Origin: Deinandra increscens subsp. villosa
Taxonomy: Eukaryota; Streptophyta; Magnoliopsida; Asterales; Asteraceae
Assembly (NCBI GenBank): GCA_039602395.1
Contig: JBCNJP010000010.1
Span: 92,102,000-92,165,999, forward strand
Reading direction: 5' to 3'
DNA length: 64,000 nt
Shown: piece after piece, positions 10,763 through 22,154 of the stretch
Layout of the letters: each line of letters starts with the position of its first letter
How positions within the stretch are numbered: the first letter of the stretch is position 1
Translations under genes and position numbers: made by a program
The notes under the pieces: model-generated
Seen by the model: only the letters and a program-made list of their open reading frames with translations
What the model was told of the DNA's origin: nothing
Databases searched by the model: none

Positions 10763-12792
10763 ATGGCGCCTCGATTAAAGCGACCCGCTAGACCCGCTAA
10801 AGACACTATCGGGTATGTGATTTTTAGGGCTTGTTCTTGCTTGGATTATGTGCGAAATCGTGTTTGCAGGTGTTTGGGATTGATATTGAGTACTAAAACA
10901 CTCGAAAATTGAGTTTAATATGAAGTTACAGGTTTTTAATGAAGAAGAAGGGGCTTTTTGATCAGGCTGTGAAGCTTTTCGATCAGCCCTGGAACTTTTC
11001 GATCAAGGGTTATCGATAACCAGGGGCTTCTCGATCGAGATCTAGGCTTTTCCGATCGAAAGCTATACTTTTCGATCGACAGAATAAGCTTTCTGATCAG
11101 GGTCCTCAGTAAGACAATATTTTTTGTTCGGAGCCTAGACTTCTCGATCGGGGCTTGAACTTTTTGATCAGCCATACGGCTTTTAGACTAGGGATCTTGG
11201 TAACAGTTGGAATTTTCGATCAGAAGGAGGCTTTTCGATCGAAAACCTTGCTTTTCGATCGAAAAGGTACCTGATGACGTTTCAAATGGTTTTTCTTCCA
11301 TTTTTTAACCCGTTATGCTGACCGTTTTTTAAGAAAATTCTTATGGCTAATGAATTTTTGTTTGTTTTGGATTTTATCTTTGTTTGTGATTGCAGGGACT
11401 TGGAGTTTATCAAGGATCACAACACTGTAGCATATCTGATGGATGCACCTGCTGAGTATTAAGAAAAGTACAAGTCCATGATTGAAGGTTTAAAGAAATG
11501 TTGTCTGCACTATGCTCATACTGCCAATCCAGTTATCTGCAGGAGGATGCATCAAGAGTTTTGGAAGACTGATTTCGTGTCAGATGATGGGAAGCGGATC
11601 ATGGTAGAGATTCAGGGCAAAGTATTATATTTACTGAAGAAAACTTTAGACAAGCTCTCAGGTTGAAGGATGTTGCTTCAGATCCTATTGCCTTGGAGAA
11701 GGAGGTTGTTACCCAGTGTTTGAAGGAGATGGGTTATCACATAGTGTCTCCACCCACCATGAAGGCTCTTATTCCACCCTACTGGAGAATGTTGGCTCAC
11801 TATTTGCAGAAATGTATCATTGCCAAGAAGAGTTCAACTGATCAGCTACACCTGGTGCACACCCATGCAATGGTGTCATTGGTCAGAGATTTGAGGTTCA
11901 ACTGGTCCAGAGTAGTATTTGAAGACATCAAGGCTGTTGTAACAAGGGACAAGAAATGTGTTGCTGTTCCGAGGTTTATACAGTTGGCTCTGGATTCCAG
12001 ATATCCAAATTTAAGGAAGTCGGGTGATACACATGATACTAAACCTATAGGGATTGAGGTTGTTCCAATGATAAACCCCAAAAACAAGTTAACTGATAAA
12101 GTTACTTTTGGAAACAAATTTGGTGAGTTTGCTGAGATAGTGAGAGAAGAGGTACCCATTCAAAGGAATGCTGTAGTTGAAGAAGAACACAATGTACCTG
12201 TATCACAGAAGCCCGTCACTAAACTTTCTGATAGTAGTGAATGGGAAGATTTTGATCTAGAAGATGTGCAAATTGGAGCATTGCATTTTGATGATAGTGA
12301 TAACATCGACTATGATTCGTATCTTGATGACGTTGAAGTTGAGGAACAAGAAGAGACAGAGACTGTTGAGATTCCATTGATAAGAAAACAGAAAGCTACA
12401 GAGGATCCTCCAACAGGGATGTATTCAAGTTTGACTCAAAGAAGAATTTCTCTAACACGTTGTATCCACCAATAGAGAAAACTAAAAGCATCCCTCTACA
12501 AATGAGACATCTTGAAGGCTGTTTGGATGATTTCCAGACCTGGGCTTACAGTGATTATACTGGTGAAGCAAAAATCATCTGCAAATCGAAGACGATGAGT
12601 GTAATGGAAGTTCACGACTTGCTGATGTTTTATGAAAAGGACATACTGGTGCTGTACAAAAATCAAATTGAAAGCTCTCCAGAAACTGAAGAATATGCCA
12701 AGTGCTACACTAGAGCAGTAGCAAAGATTGTTGAAGAGAAGCTATGGTATGATCCAACTACTGTGCAGATCTCCGAGAAGTTTAGAATGTGA
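10763..12792 (+). pseudogene. Spliced envelope-like ORF (Sirevirus ORF3), broken
   Basis: A short first exon (10763-10812, starting MAPRLKRPAR) ends at a GGTATGTG donor. An intron of 583 bp ends at a TGATTGCAG acceptor (11395), and the second exon begins at 11396 in a compatible frame. The exon-2 protein (VAYLMDAPAEY, MIEGLKKCC, HQEFWKT, LKDVASDP) is of the type repeatedly found downstream of RNase H in Sireviruses of composites. Its function is unknown, and 'envelope-like' is a positional name. The middle region is acidic (about 12190-12370). Breaks seen: a TAA at 11460-11462, a frameshift near 11628, and another near 12410. The last segment ends at 12792, just before the polypurine tract. 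No transmembrane segment is evident to me in the readable parts. Confidence 0.75.
10950..11270. repeat. Second TTTTCGATCGAAAAG motif array, inside the ORF3 intron
   Basis: About a dozen copies of GCTTTTCGATCGAAAAG-like motifs in 320 bp, the same motif as at 1376-1850. The array lies wholly within the predicted intron 10813-11395. Confidence 0.85.
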
Positions 12793-12813
12793 AAGCTGTG
12801 TAATGCTAAAGCC

Positions 12814-12823
12814 TAGGGGAAGA
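12814..12823 (+). other. Polypurine tract of the Sirevirus
   Basis: AGGGGAAGA sits immediately 5' of the 3' LTR. It is the expected primer for plus-strand DNA synthesis. Confidence 0.85.
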
Positions 12824-12824
12824 T

Positions 12825-13273
12825 TGTAGAGACCTTAAAAATATGAGGCTTTTGCATTAGATATTTTTATGGGATAGTTTAATTGTATTTGGGCTAAATT
12901 GTATAGGTTTGTGTTGGGTTGAATAGGTATGGTCGAGTATAGGGTCTATGGACCGAATTTTGTAAATAGTGGTGACTTGTTTAACAAGTTGGTTACCACT
13001 ATATAAGGAATATGTAATCTACTAGTTTAGGGTTAGTTTTTGCGAGTGTTGGCTAAGGTGTACATCGAAATTCTCTGTGAGAATTTCGACTTTTACTAGG
13101 TGTGTGCTAATTGAACTTCTTCAAGTATTCTTCGACCGATTTGTGTTTTTCTATTGTTTTCCATACTTTCGTTATTGTTTTATTTGATTATTCTTGAATC
13201 ATCTCTAATCATCGGATTCCGCACAGTGATTAGTAGACTAGATATCGCGTGAGGGGCTTTTTAGATCCTTACA
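12825..13273 (+). repeat. 3' LTR of the Sirevirus
   Basis: 449 bp matching 739-1187 with about 16 substitutions by eye. GCTGC follows directly at 13274-13278. Confidence 0.95.
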
Positions 13274-13278
13274 GCTGC

Positions 13279-15359
13279 TTATTGTAAACTCTGTTATGAT
13301 CATGTGCTTATGAGTAAATATTACGATGTAACGTCCCCGGGATCGACTCCATGATTAGGGCGCCACACCATACCAGATTCATGACTGATTGAAGCAAATC
13401 ATATATGAGTTTGAAGTCAGAATTCATGTTTTCAACCTTGGCTTTATTGCAAATTACAAACTTAATAAGATTAAAAATGATGATATAATCTTAGAACTAA
13501 TTAACCTTTTGCAAAATGTTGTTTACAAAAATGGAGCTTCTACCTTGCCCTAAAAAGCAAACAAGGTTCATTATATATTCTTGTTAAATCCACATAGTCA
13601 AATGAAACCTTAACAAAAAGAACAAGCATGCAACAAGAAAATCATGAATAGGAAGAAGAAAAAACGAAAATTATAGCAGAAAAGTCTTAAAATCTGTAAT
13701 CGGAATCAAGTCTACAAACAATCAACCAAAATTCACAATCCATGTGTTAGAATATCACCAATTCTCAAGGAGATATTAGGGCCTATTTAATAGTTATTTC
13801 CTACCATAAACCAGAGATGGCGGGAGGGGGGGGGGGGGTGGGGAGACTTACAAATAGAAGTTAGGGTTTGCAACTACGTTTGTCGTAGTTCAAATAATGT
13901 CAATGATCTGAGATTGAGACCGGATATACCTACGAATAGTGCACGCACAATCGAGATTTAAGGCCGATGGGTGTTCACAGTCGGACATAGCTAGTTGACG
14001 GAGATTTGGATAGTGAGAGGATTTTCTATGAAGTGTGTCAGGGAGAGGATTTTTTGATGATTTGGAGAGGAGAAAGAGGGAAAAAATAAAGAGGAGAAAG
14101 AGGGAAAAAATATTTTTAGCGCTAGATGAAATAATAAATGGGATATGATTTTTGGCAAAGTTTTTTAATTATATTTCATTTTTCATTTATATAAACTTTG
14201 TCATCAGGATCTTTATCCTTATAATTTACCTAAAAACTTTTATTTCTTAAATTTTACTTCTACTTTATAAAAACTTATACATTGGGTTCTTTATTCTTAT
14301 CTCTATATAAGGATTTGGTAAATATAAGGATTTATTTAGTAGACTGGTAAAATGTAAGGATATGCAATAAAGATAAATATCCTGATGCAATGATAAAAAT
14401 ACAAAAAAAAAAATTAAAATTTAAACAATTTTAAGATCCTCTTCCGAATTTCCTACCAACTATAGACAAACCCTTATTATATTTGTTTTTTCATGAGTTT
14501 CAATTAATTTTAATCAACTAAAAATACATTTTCTCACATTTATGTGAAAATTGTAAGAAATGGTATTCTTTCTCATTTTCCGGAAAAGTTTCTACAACAT
14601 TTAATAATTATTGTTATTTTTTTTAATGAAAAAAAAATGAGGGAAAACAATACTTTTGTAAAATATATTTCTTCTACAATTAAAGATGTATATGAAGAAA
14701 ATAATATTATGTTAACAATATTAATTACTTTATTCGTTAATAATAAAATATATTTCTTTATTTGTTGTTTTATATCATTTTTCTCGAAAATTTGTAGGAG
14801 GTTTTTATGTTTTTCACAATCTTTCCACAAACTTTTACTACTTTGTGTGAAAATTGTATTAGTTTCCTACAAAATTTTGACTATATTAAATAATATTTCT
14901 TGATTTTTTTTATTTACCATAATACAAGGGAAAACAATATTTTTGTAAACCATATTATTTCTACTATTAAGTTTATACAAAGAAAAAAAATAATATGTTA
15001 ATAATGTCGTTTGATTTATACATCTTTTTAGTCAAATATTTCATATACTTTTAAATAATATTTGAATACTTTTTATTAAAGTTTACTTATAATTATTTCA
15101 TTTTTTAATTTTAGGTGTTCAGGAGATCACGTGTAAATAACGAGCCAAAACGGTCCAAGAAATCATGTGGGCTATTTGTCATCTCTCGAAGCTAAATAAA
15201 AGGAAAGTGGTCTGTCAAAAATTGGGTTGACTTTGGTCGCGAAGGGGCAAGAAAGCATCACTTCGTTTGGGCCTGTTTTTTTGACTCGGATGCGCAAGAG
15301 TCCAAATAAAGAAAAAAAATAAATAAACATAAAATGCTAGTTAAATCGATGGCCTACGT
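13279..15359. other. AT-rich intergenic stretch with a G homopolymer
   Basis: I see no supported gene. A G-rich run (about 13822-13844, including a homopolymer of about 13 G) is present. The segment 14100-15120 is very AT-rich, and its open frames on both strands have no domain. The last few hundred bases may be the 5' non-coding part of the PIF/Harbinger element that follows, but I could not define its terminal inverted repeat. Confidence 0.4.
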
Positions 15360-16375
15360 ATGGCACAAAATGGAAAATTGAAGAAGGGTTTTAAACTTAT
15401 TTTTAAAGACCTGATCACGTTGGACGCGGCGAAGAAGAAAAGTTTCACACCTTTACAAAAGTGCACGGTGGCTATTCGTCAACTCGCTTACAGTAACGTT
15501 CCTGACGAATATGATGAATCTTTAGATTTTTCTGAAAGAACTACACGTGAATGCCTACACTATATTTGTGATGCCGTGATTAAGCTTTATAAAGATGAAT
15601 TTTTACGTTCACCTACTAGCCACGATATCACTCCTTTATATAATGCCCATTTATCAAAACATGGTTTATCGGGTATGATAGGTAGTATCGATTGTACTCA
15701 TTGGGAGTGGAGAAATTGTCCTAGAAAGTATAGGGCACAATATCATCGTGGCGATCATAAAAAACCAAAGACTTCACTCGAGGCAGTTGCGCCCAAGATT
15801 TGTGGTCTTGGCATGCGTTCTTTGGTGTTGCAGGTTCCAACAACGACAACAATGTTCTTAATCAGTCACCTTTGTTCAATAATGAGATGCATGGAGTTGC
15901 ACCTAGAATGCCATTTGTTTGCAACGGTAGAGAATACGAATGTGGATATTACCTTGCAGATGGCATATATCCCCCTTGGTCGGTCTTTGTGAAGGCATAT
16001 CCACATCCTTTTGAAATTAAAGAGAAGAAGATGAAGAAGATACAAGAGGGGGCTAGAAAAGACGTTGAAAGAGCGTTTGGTCGGTTAAAGGAAAGGTGGG
16101 CGATAATTGATCGAAAGGGTCGTCCAATCAAAAAATCTCTAATGGAGAACATTATGTACGCTGTCATTATTCTAAGCAACATGACTCTCAAAGACGATGG
16201 CCTTGCTATATCACTGGTCCACATTCGAGATCCGCCAGTTAACCGGGTCCTCGACCCGAATGTCATTTCCGAATTGCGAGATAGTGAGACACATTTTAAA
16301 CTTAGATATGACATCACCGAGCACATCGAAAACACAATGGAAGTGTTTTTAACCGAAGAGGAGGAGAACGCTTAG
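15360..16375 (+). pseudogene. PIF/Harbinger-type transposase, one frameshift
   Basis: This encodes the DDE nuclease of a PIF/Harbinger DNA transposon (the plant transposon protein family). The first part holds GSIDCTHWEWRNCPR (first catalytic Asp, about 15688) and RGDHKKPKTSLEAVA. The second holds the continuation, with WHAFFGVAGSNNDNNVL, an ADGIYPPW block (second Asp, about 15960), and VERAFGRLKERW (catalytic Glu, about 16063). The two halves overlap in different frames around 15790, where one base seems to be missing just after the LEAVA codons. A single indel therefore destroys an otherwise nearly complete ORF. The first methionine (15360) is only the first in frame; the N-terminus is short for the family. 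The Myb-like partner protein that such elements use is not seen nearby. Confidence 0.88.
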
Positions 16376-16504
16376 TTTTTTTTTAATAAATGTTATAACT
16401 TTTTTAATTTTATTTTTAAGTTGTAATCATATTTTTATTTTAATGAATATTGTTTACTTTTATTATCATTTATTAAAAGTGGTTTAAATAAAAAAAAATC
16501 GGAC

Positions 16505-16624
16505 ATGGCTTGGTGAAACCACACCACAACCATACCATGTGGTGTGGCTTCAAATGACTTACAAAACTAAGAATTTGAGGTGTCATGTTTTTATTGGGTG
16601 GTGGGCATGGCTTCACCAAGCCAT
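16505..16624. repeat. Inverted repeat downstream of the Harbinger transposase
   Basis: ATGGCTTGGTGAAACCA (16505-16521) and its near-perfect inverse TGGCTTCACCAAGCCAT (16608-16624) are separated by 86 bases. The surrounding sequence is rich in CCATACCACA-like words. It may be subterminal structure of the Harbinger element or an independent small foldback. No partner was found 5' of the transposase. Confidence 0.45.
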
Positions 16625-16639
16625 ACCACAACTATACCC

Positions 16640-18106
16640 CCTCCCCTTGAGCGAGCGGCGGAGCAAATAATTAATTTTTATGGTGTCGATTTTTGTGTTT
16701 AAATTTCTAATAGATGACGACGGAATATTCGGGACTGTCGGGTCAGTTATATAATAAAACAAGATGCACTAACATAAAATACATTGTCATTAGAAACGCA
16801 TAATAAAAAAGATTGTCAATAGAAATGAAATTGATCTATATTTGTTCCCTACGAGTTTTCATCTTTTGAAAACAGTCAATCACACATTCGACCGAAACAT
16901 TTGCAAAAAGCTATTTTTCAATGTAACAAACAAGCTTTTCTATTAGCGCGTTGCGGCAAGAACAACAGACCCAAAATCCTATTGTATGCACGCCGCACAA
17001 CAGCCCGTAGAAAAAGAGGGACGTAATGCAGGTTATATGAAACAACAAAACCTAAATTCAAATAGTAAATCCAAAGAGCCACTTGATTACATAAAGTCAC
17101 AGAACACACAACCCAAATTAAGTATAAATCAGAGCAAAAGCTAACATAAAATAATATGCAAGAGTCTAATCGAACACTACAACCCAAAAAAACAAAAGGA
17201 ACCACAACCCAAAGATACCTGCAACTATTTACAAAGCCAGATGGTATACTCAAGTAAGTCAAAATCAATAACTTCAAAAACCTCATGCACAAATACAGAA
17301 ACATAAAAAAATCAACCTACAATAGCTATCAGCTAGGAGTAACAGAGCATACAATTTCTACATGTGATTTAACATGTTGAATTATCAATGACTTTATAAA
17401 GCTCCAACATAAATACCACTTGTAGTAATCACCAATGCAACATAGCATTAGAACAAACATGCATGCCAAAAGACTCGAACCATCAGCCATCTACTAAATG
17501 AAATGAGTACACCATAGATGTGCTTGTCTTCATATTTCCTTTCGTTTGACAACAATATTACTAAAAGCAAATGCTCTATGTATATAAAATATCTAATATA
17601 TCAAAGAGAGCTAGTAGATTTTGGAAACATTAAAATAGTTTATTACAAACTAAATAAAACATTTACCTTTAGGAATGCTATTCCTTCAAAATTTCAACTT
17701 CAATCTTCAAACGATTGAATAACCTATAACATCCTGAATGGTTAGCAATAAGAATCAAACACAACACTTCAGAGAATTCATTTATTTATGGGCACAACTC
17801 ACACGCATAATCTAAAAATGTGTGTATATAGTAGATGCGTTTATTTAGCTATTATAGCGTCATCAATCTTCAAACATCATTATCGTATGATCGAAATCCA
17901 TTCCTACCAATTAATGAACTTATCCACAAATTCTTAAAACAATAATAGAATCTCCTCTAGCATGATTACTAAAGCTAGAGTCAGTAATAAGGGCCTGTTT
18001 GTTTTTTATTAAAACCTCTTAATAACATCTTATCTCTTACCAAATCATCAGAGGTTTTAAGAGATTGGGTCGTTTGTGTGGGTCCCGTGAGGGGCTCTTT
18101 AACAAT
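16640..18106. other. Intergenic, no gene recognized
   Basis: AT-rich sequence without conserved coding. From 17993 the words GGGCCTGTTTGTTTTTT and a following AACCTCTTAATAACATCTT resemble the end of a hAT-type MITE that is cut off at 18107 by the next element; this is a weak call. Confidence 0.35.
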
Positions 18107-18827
18107 GTTGGTACAATTTGATTTAAACAAGCACAAGTTGCGGAAATTAAATCAAATTGGAAGACAGTAATTCATGAAAGGGTTATTTTGTATATCTCAA
18201 ATGTAAATAATGGTTTACATGAGTTTATAATATAACTATGTATCAATAGAAATAACTTTTTTATGCGAGTGATGTTGTAATTGCTTTGAGAAGATATTGA
18301 TTTATATGCTTGATGTCTTGCTTTGTTTAGTGAAGTCAGCTTGCTATTTATAGGAAGATGTAGCAAGTTGCATTTGGATAAGGTGGCAGGACAGTTGATT
18401 TTGGAGTGCGTTAGAGTATATAGAGATAAATTGAGGATATTCAATTTATCTCTTTTTCAACTGTCTTCAACTGCTTTCGTGATTAATACCAAGTTGACAT
18501 TTATTTTGCTTGTTCTTCACACAAAGGTAGAATTTGTTCTTCTCGTAAATTTTATCTTCTGATAGTCCAAAAACTCCTTCAGGAGTCTTCTTTGAAGACT
18601 TTTGATGCTTCCCATTAGAAGCCTTCTACAGAAATGAGGATTTCTGTAGAATTTGGTATGTATATAAATACTTCGGAATTTCCATAGTAGTTCTGTATGA
18701 GTACAGAAATCATGCAGAAATCTGTAATTTATACAAACTTTCATATCCTTTTTCTTTTAAGGATATATCTTATCTTTTCTTCTAATACTTGATTGTTTTG
18801 TGTTACATTTACATTGTGTTCTAAAAA
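18107..18827 (-). repeat. Probable LTR of the second Sirevirus-like element
   Basis: On the plus strand it begins TGTTGGTACAATTTG. It lies just beyond a polypurine tract (minus-strand TTAGGGGAAGA). No second copy exists in this window to prove it, and the other end does not show a clean TG/CA terminus. Confidence 0.4.
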
Positions 18828-18920
18828 TCTTCCCCTAAGTATTTGAAGAAAATAAACAAAAAGAGAAAGTAACATAAAATGCAAATTTTTGAAAGACCAA
18901 CAGGATGCATGGAGCTATGA

Positions 18921-20563
18921 TTACATTTTTATGAGAGAATTCCGGTTACAGAGTCTTCTTTTATAGAGAATTTCTTGGTGGAGAGGACTCCAACAGGCTC
19001 TGTGCAGTTCCTTTTGCAACATTCTGTGTTGCTTTATCTCTTCTATTGTTTTGATCATAAGTTCTGTAAATGCGCGAGCGTATGATCGTCTACTCAATCG
19101 TATCGAAATAAATGTTAAACGAGGATGACACGAGATGTAAATATACAAAAAGCTTTTTATTAACCACAGAGAAACCACAAAGTACACAGATAGAAATATC
19201 ACTCCAGAGCTACTGAATACAACACAAGACAAGCTATATATACTAACTAAAACCCGATGGGCCGAACCTCAAGTTCGGACAGAGTTCGCCAGTGTCCGAA
19301 CTTGGAGTTCGCCTAGAGTTCAGACCACAACAATCTTGTATGTCTTTGTCTTGTATTCGATACTTCACATGACGATCAAGAACCATGTATCAACAAGTTC
19401 CCTTCTTCTTGTAGTCTCAGGTTCAGTTTCTCTGTTTTCATTTAGTAGGAATGAGATGAATCTTAGAGATGCATCAGAGTAGGCATGAAACTGGCTAATT
19501 CTGAAGAACCTTTTTTGTGTATTGTGATTTCTGAAGCAGATCCTTATTTCACCAGTGCTTGGAATTAGTTTGGATCCTTTCCACTTCAATCCAGAGGGAA
19601 GGTCTTCTTTTGCAGTCTGAATGGCAAGTTTCTTTAGACCAGTGTGTATAGCCAGCTCATAGTCAATCAGAGCAAACCTGTTGTATATCTTCTAACCTGC
19701 CTCCCTAAGTCGATGTATTGCTCTTCTGTTCCCGAGGCTTGTCAAACCATTTGTCATACAACTTTTGATAAGGGACAAGATGTGCATTTCACTAAGTTGG
19801 TCAAGATCTGCATCAGTGAATGTATATGGTTGACGATTGTTTGTAGTGGTAGTGATTTTGTAGGAGTTGAAGTATTGAGTGAAGGGATTTCCCTTTTGTT
19901 GTCTTTCTTTGATCTCATCAAGCTGTAGGATGGTGGCATCTGAGTGCATCCAGCTTCTTTCAAATGGCACGTTGTTCATTTTCTCCTCAAAAATCTTTCT
20001 GCTCATTGGACTCATTTGAGGAAGTTGTTCTGTTTCTTGAAGGAATATGTCTTCACACCTTTTCTTTTCATGCCATAGTCCCTCCTCATTCCTTTTTTCT
20101 TTTTCGTAGTTATCTTCAAATAAAGATTGAGAGGCTATTGAGACCTCCGGAGCATTGAGGTCTCCCCCTGGATTTATGGCTTTCTCCTTGCCTTTTTCAG
20201 ATTCCTTGGTGGATTTTGAGCTACCTGTAGTTTGAGTTTTGATAGAGGTACCTGATGAGGGTGGAACCACAGGCCGAGTGGACTTATGTGCAGGTGGTCT
20301 TGGTGGTGGTGGTGGCATCGAGTGATCAGGATCTAGACAGGGCTTGCATTGATCGTGTTTGTTTCTTTTGGGAGAGGACTCGAGTTCATCAGGAGCTGTC
20401 TTTTGATTTGAGCTTGGAGGGGAATCATCAAGATTGATGACCGGAGGAGTTGTAGTCTCCTTTTCTAAAGACTTCTTAAGTGGATTGGCGGTGGCTGCGA
20501 ATAGAGCGAAGCCTAGGGTGCACCATATGATTGAGTTACTGGACCATGATTGTTCACTGGTTT
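18921..20563 (-). pseudogene. Envelope-like ORF of the second Sirevirus-like element
   Basis: On the minus strand an exon begins after a TTATGTGCAG acceptor (20564) and stays open through a Ser/Pro/Lys-rich segment and a MPPPPPRPP stretch (20318). It continues through LFEDNYEKE, DADLDQLSEMHI and IHRLREAG to a single in-frame TAG near 19692. The same frame carries on (FALIDYELAIHTGLKKLA, RISQFHAYSDASLRF) to about 19400. There a solo LTR plus its duplicated target (336 bp, exactly 112 codons) interrupts it. The frame resumes unchanged in MIKTIEEIKQHRM and ends at 18921. I do not know its function; the position and the splice acceptor parallel the ORF at 10763-12792. Apart from the one stop and the solo LTR it is surprisingly well preserved. 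Confidence 0.65.
19065..19395 (-). mobile_element. Solo LTR (minus strand) inside the envelope-like ORF
   Basis: 331 bp, starting TGTAAATGCG and ending TATCAACA on the plus strand. It is flanked by a perfect 5-bp duplication AGTTC (19060-19064 and 19396-19400). It matches the LTR at 30957-31279 in reverse orientation: shared segments include GTGAAGTATCGA, AGTTCGCCT, TGGTTTCTCTG and GAGTAGACGAT. There is no internal sequence, so it arose by LTR-LTR recombination. It contains several AGTTCG/CGAACT words (19270-19322). Confidence 0.88.
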
Positions 20564-21488
20564 CTGCACATAAATGATTTTGTTAAAATAACATAAACTT
20601 ACGTAATCATATTTAACATTAACAATATTCTATAAAAGTTAAACATTTTGAACAAAAACTGTCTTAGGTCATGCCAACCCAATCTGACTAGTTACCCACC
20701 CACCTCTCACCTGCCCATTTTCCCACCTTTACACGATACCAGTCAGAGTCTTATTTAAGCTTGAGCATAAATCAAACTAATTTGTAAAACCATGATCGCC
20801 TGCTGATAAAGCCACTTACCGCCATCTTGCATTTAAAGATTTGTTACTGCAGGTTGTAAGTTTTTATCATTGGTTACCTATAGATAAGTTGAGGTTAATA
20901 ACTGGTGCTAATCCAAGTTTTTGTTGCTTTGTATTTGATTCGTATTCTTTGAAATTTAATGATTAAACATGAAAGATATAAACAACATCATCTAAACTTT
21001 CAAATCAGATTATATACCTAAAACAATCCCAAACAACAACATCTTACCCCTATCCAAAGGCTAAAATATGTTCTTGTACATAAAGTCCAGACATTAAGCA
21101 AAGGTAAAAATGTACAGCAAATGAAGAAGAACAAAAGTATAAAGTAAGCAACAATATACCTTAAGAATATGCAATGGAAGCAACATACATACAATTGAAA
21201 GTGCAAACTCACTTAAGAGAAGAAACCAAAATTACCTACAACGGAAATAGCAAAAATAGAAACAAAAAATGCCAATATCATTACTTTAGTAAGTTATTTT
21301 GCTGAAGGTTAGGAACTAAGAAACATGTATTCCAACCCTAAGAAAATTTAGAGACATAAAACAAAAAAATAAAATAAACAATACAATTTTATGTAAATGT
21401 ACCTTTAGCAAAAGGAAAAATGGATACTAATAATCCTAACTATTGCCTATTGGCAAAAAATAATCCTACCTTTATTTTTGTATGATAA
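20564..21488. other. Intergenic, no gene recognized
   Basis: The part next to 20563 would be the intron of the envelope-like ORF. Beyond it I see AT-rich sequence without domains. Confidence 0.4.
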
Positions 21489-21695
21489 CAGTCTTATAAA
21501 TGTACCCTGTTGTTTCTAATAATCTTTTCCGTTAAAAAGCTAACCCCGTTAGTAAGTGCTGACGTGGTTTGTTAAAGTAAATGAAAGTTAATGTTTGTTC
21601 ACATTGTGTCATGGTTAGAAAGTAAAGGGTGCAAAATGAATTTTTCTTTTTTTCTTCTTTTTTTAAATATTGGGTTTAACCTAAAGGAGGCTGCA

Positions 21696-21922
21696 CCTCC
21701 TTTCTTCCCTCCGATTACACACCCAACCCAAATCCTCTCCCTCTCTCGATCGTCCCTGCCATCCCTCGCCGCCACCGAACCAGTCACCGGAAGAACAAGT
21801 TTCGACGCCTCCTTTCTTCCTTTCTCACCGATCGCACGCCCAACCACACTCCTCTCCCTCTTTCGATCATCCCTGCCATCCCTCGTCGCCACCGAACCAG
21901 TCACCGGAAGAACAAGTTCCGA
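21696..21922. repeat. 112-bp direct duplication inside the MULE-like element
   Basis: Two copies with a period of about 112 bp share CTCCTTTCTTCC, CCCTGCCATCCCTCG and CACCGAACCAGTCACCGGAA. Both strands are open across it, but no protein family is recognized. Confidence 0.8.
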
Positions 21923-22154
21923 CGACTTCCTGTGTTTATCTTCATCGAGTTTTGAATTTGTGTTGTGTTGAAGCTCCAAAAGGTACATTTTCATGGTTGT
22001 GTATCGAGATTTTGAAAGGTATCCCAGGTTTCATGGTAGATTCTTGTTAAATCTGAGTTTGGAGGTGTTACCTAGACCGATTTTGAGAAACCCTAAGTTT
22101 CATGTTTTAACGGTGGTTCAATTTGACTGTTCACGACTTAGAATTAAAGGTGGA

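Larger units (their letters stand above)
739..13273 (+). mobile_element. Sirevirus-type Ty1/Copia retrotransposon, degenerate, with a nested element
   Basis: A full-span LTR retrotransposon. The LTRs (739-1187 and 12825-13273) both start TGTAGAGACC and end CCTTACA. They are flanked by a perfect 5-bp target duplication, GCTGC (734-738 and 13274-13278). A Met-initiator primer-binding site follows the 5' LTR, and a polypurine tract (AGGGGAAGA) precedes the 3' LTR. Between them, in order, are remnants of gag with a zinc knuckle, protease, integrase and RNase H, then a long downstream envelope-like ORF with its own intron. That extra 3' ORF is characteristic of Sireviruses. The order gag-protease-integrase-RNase H is that of Copia. 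Reverse transcriptase is missing, and every gene carries stops or frameshifts, so the copy is not autonomous. The LTRs differ at roughly 16 of 449 positions by eye, which points to an old insertion. A 3.95-kb minus-strand LTR element is nested at 4742-8691. Confidence 0.93.
18107..20563 (-). mobile_element. 3' part of a second Sirevirus-like element
   Basis: Read on the minus strand, the order is a splice acceptor, a long envelope-like ORF, an A/G-rich tract (TTAGGGGAAGA, about 18828-18838), then an LTR-like block ending at 18107. This is the same 3' architecture as the 739-13273 element. The gag-pol part is not found to the right, so the copy is truncated or rearranged. Its ORF is interrupted by a solo LTR of another family. 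Confidence 0.6.

Noticed and set aside
12460..12792. Independent small gene with ATG at 12460
   Set aside because: It is the frameshifted C-terminal continuation of the Sirevirus envelope-like ORF, ending just before the polypurine tract.
14544..14903. Overlapping open frames on both strands in very AT-rich DNA
   Set aside because: Composition-driven (Ile/Phe/Leu/Asn), no conserved motif, no context.
16918..17304. 128-codon minus-strand frame
   Set aside because: Cys/Leu/Val-rich with no recognizable family and no supporting start or neighbours.
19078..19400. Solo LTR starting at TGATCGTC (19083)
   Set aside because: Those ends give no target duplication (GCGTA against AGTTC); moving the start to 19065 gives perfect AGTTC repeats on both sides.
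21591..21994. Frames open on both strands in the MULE-like element
   Set aside because: They follow the 112-bp duplication; neither strand gives a known protein, so they are treated as element cargo.
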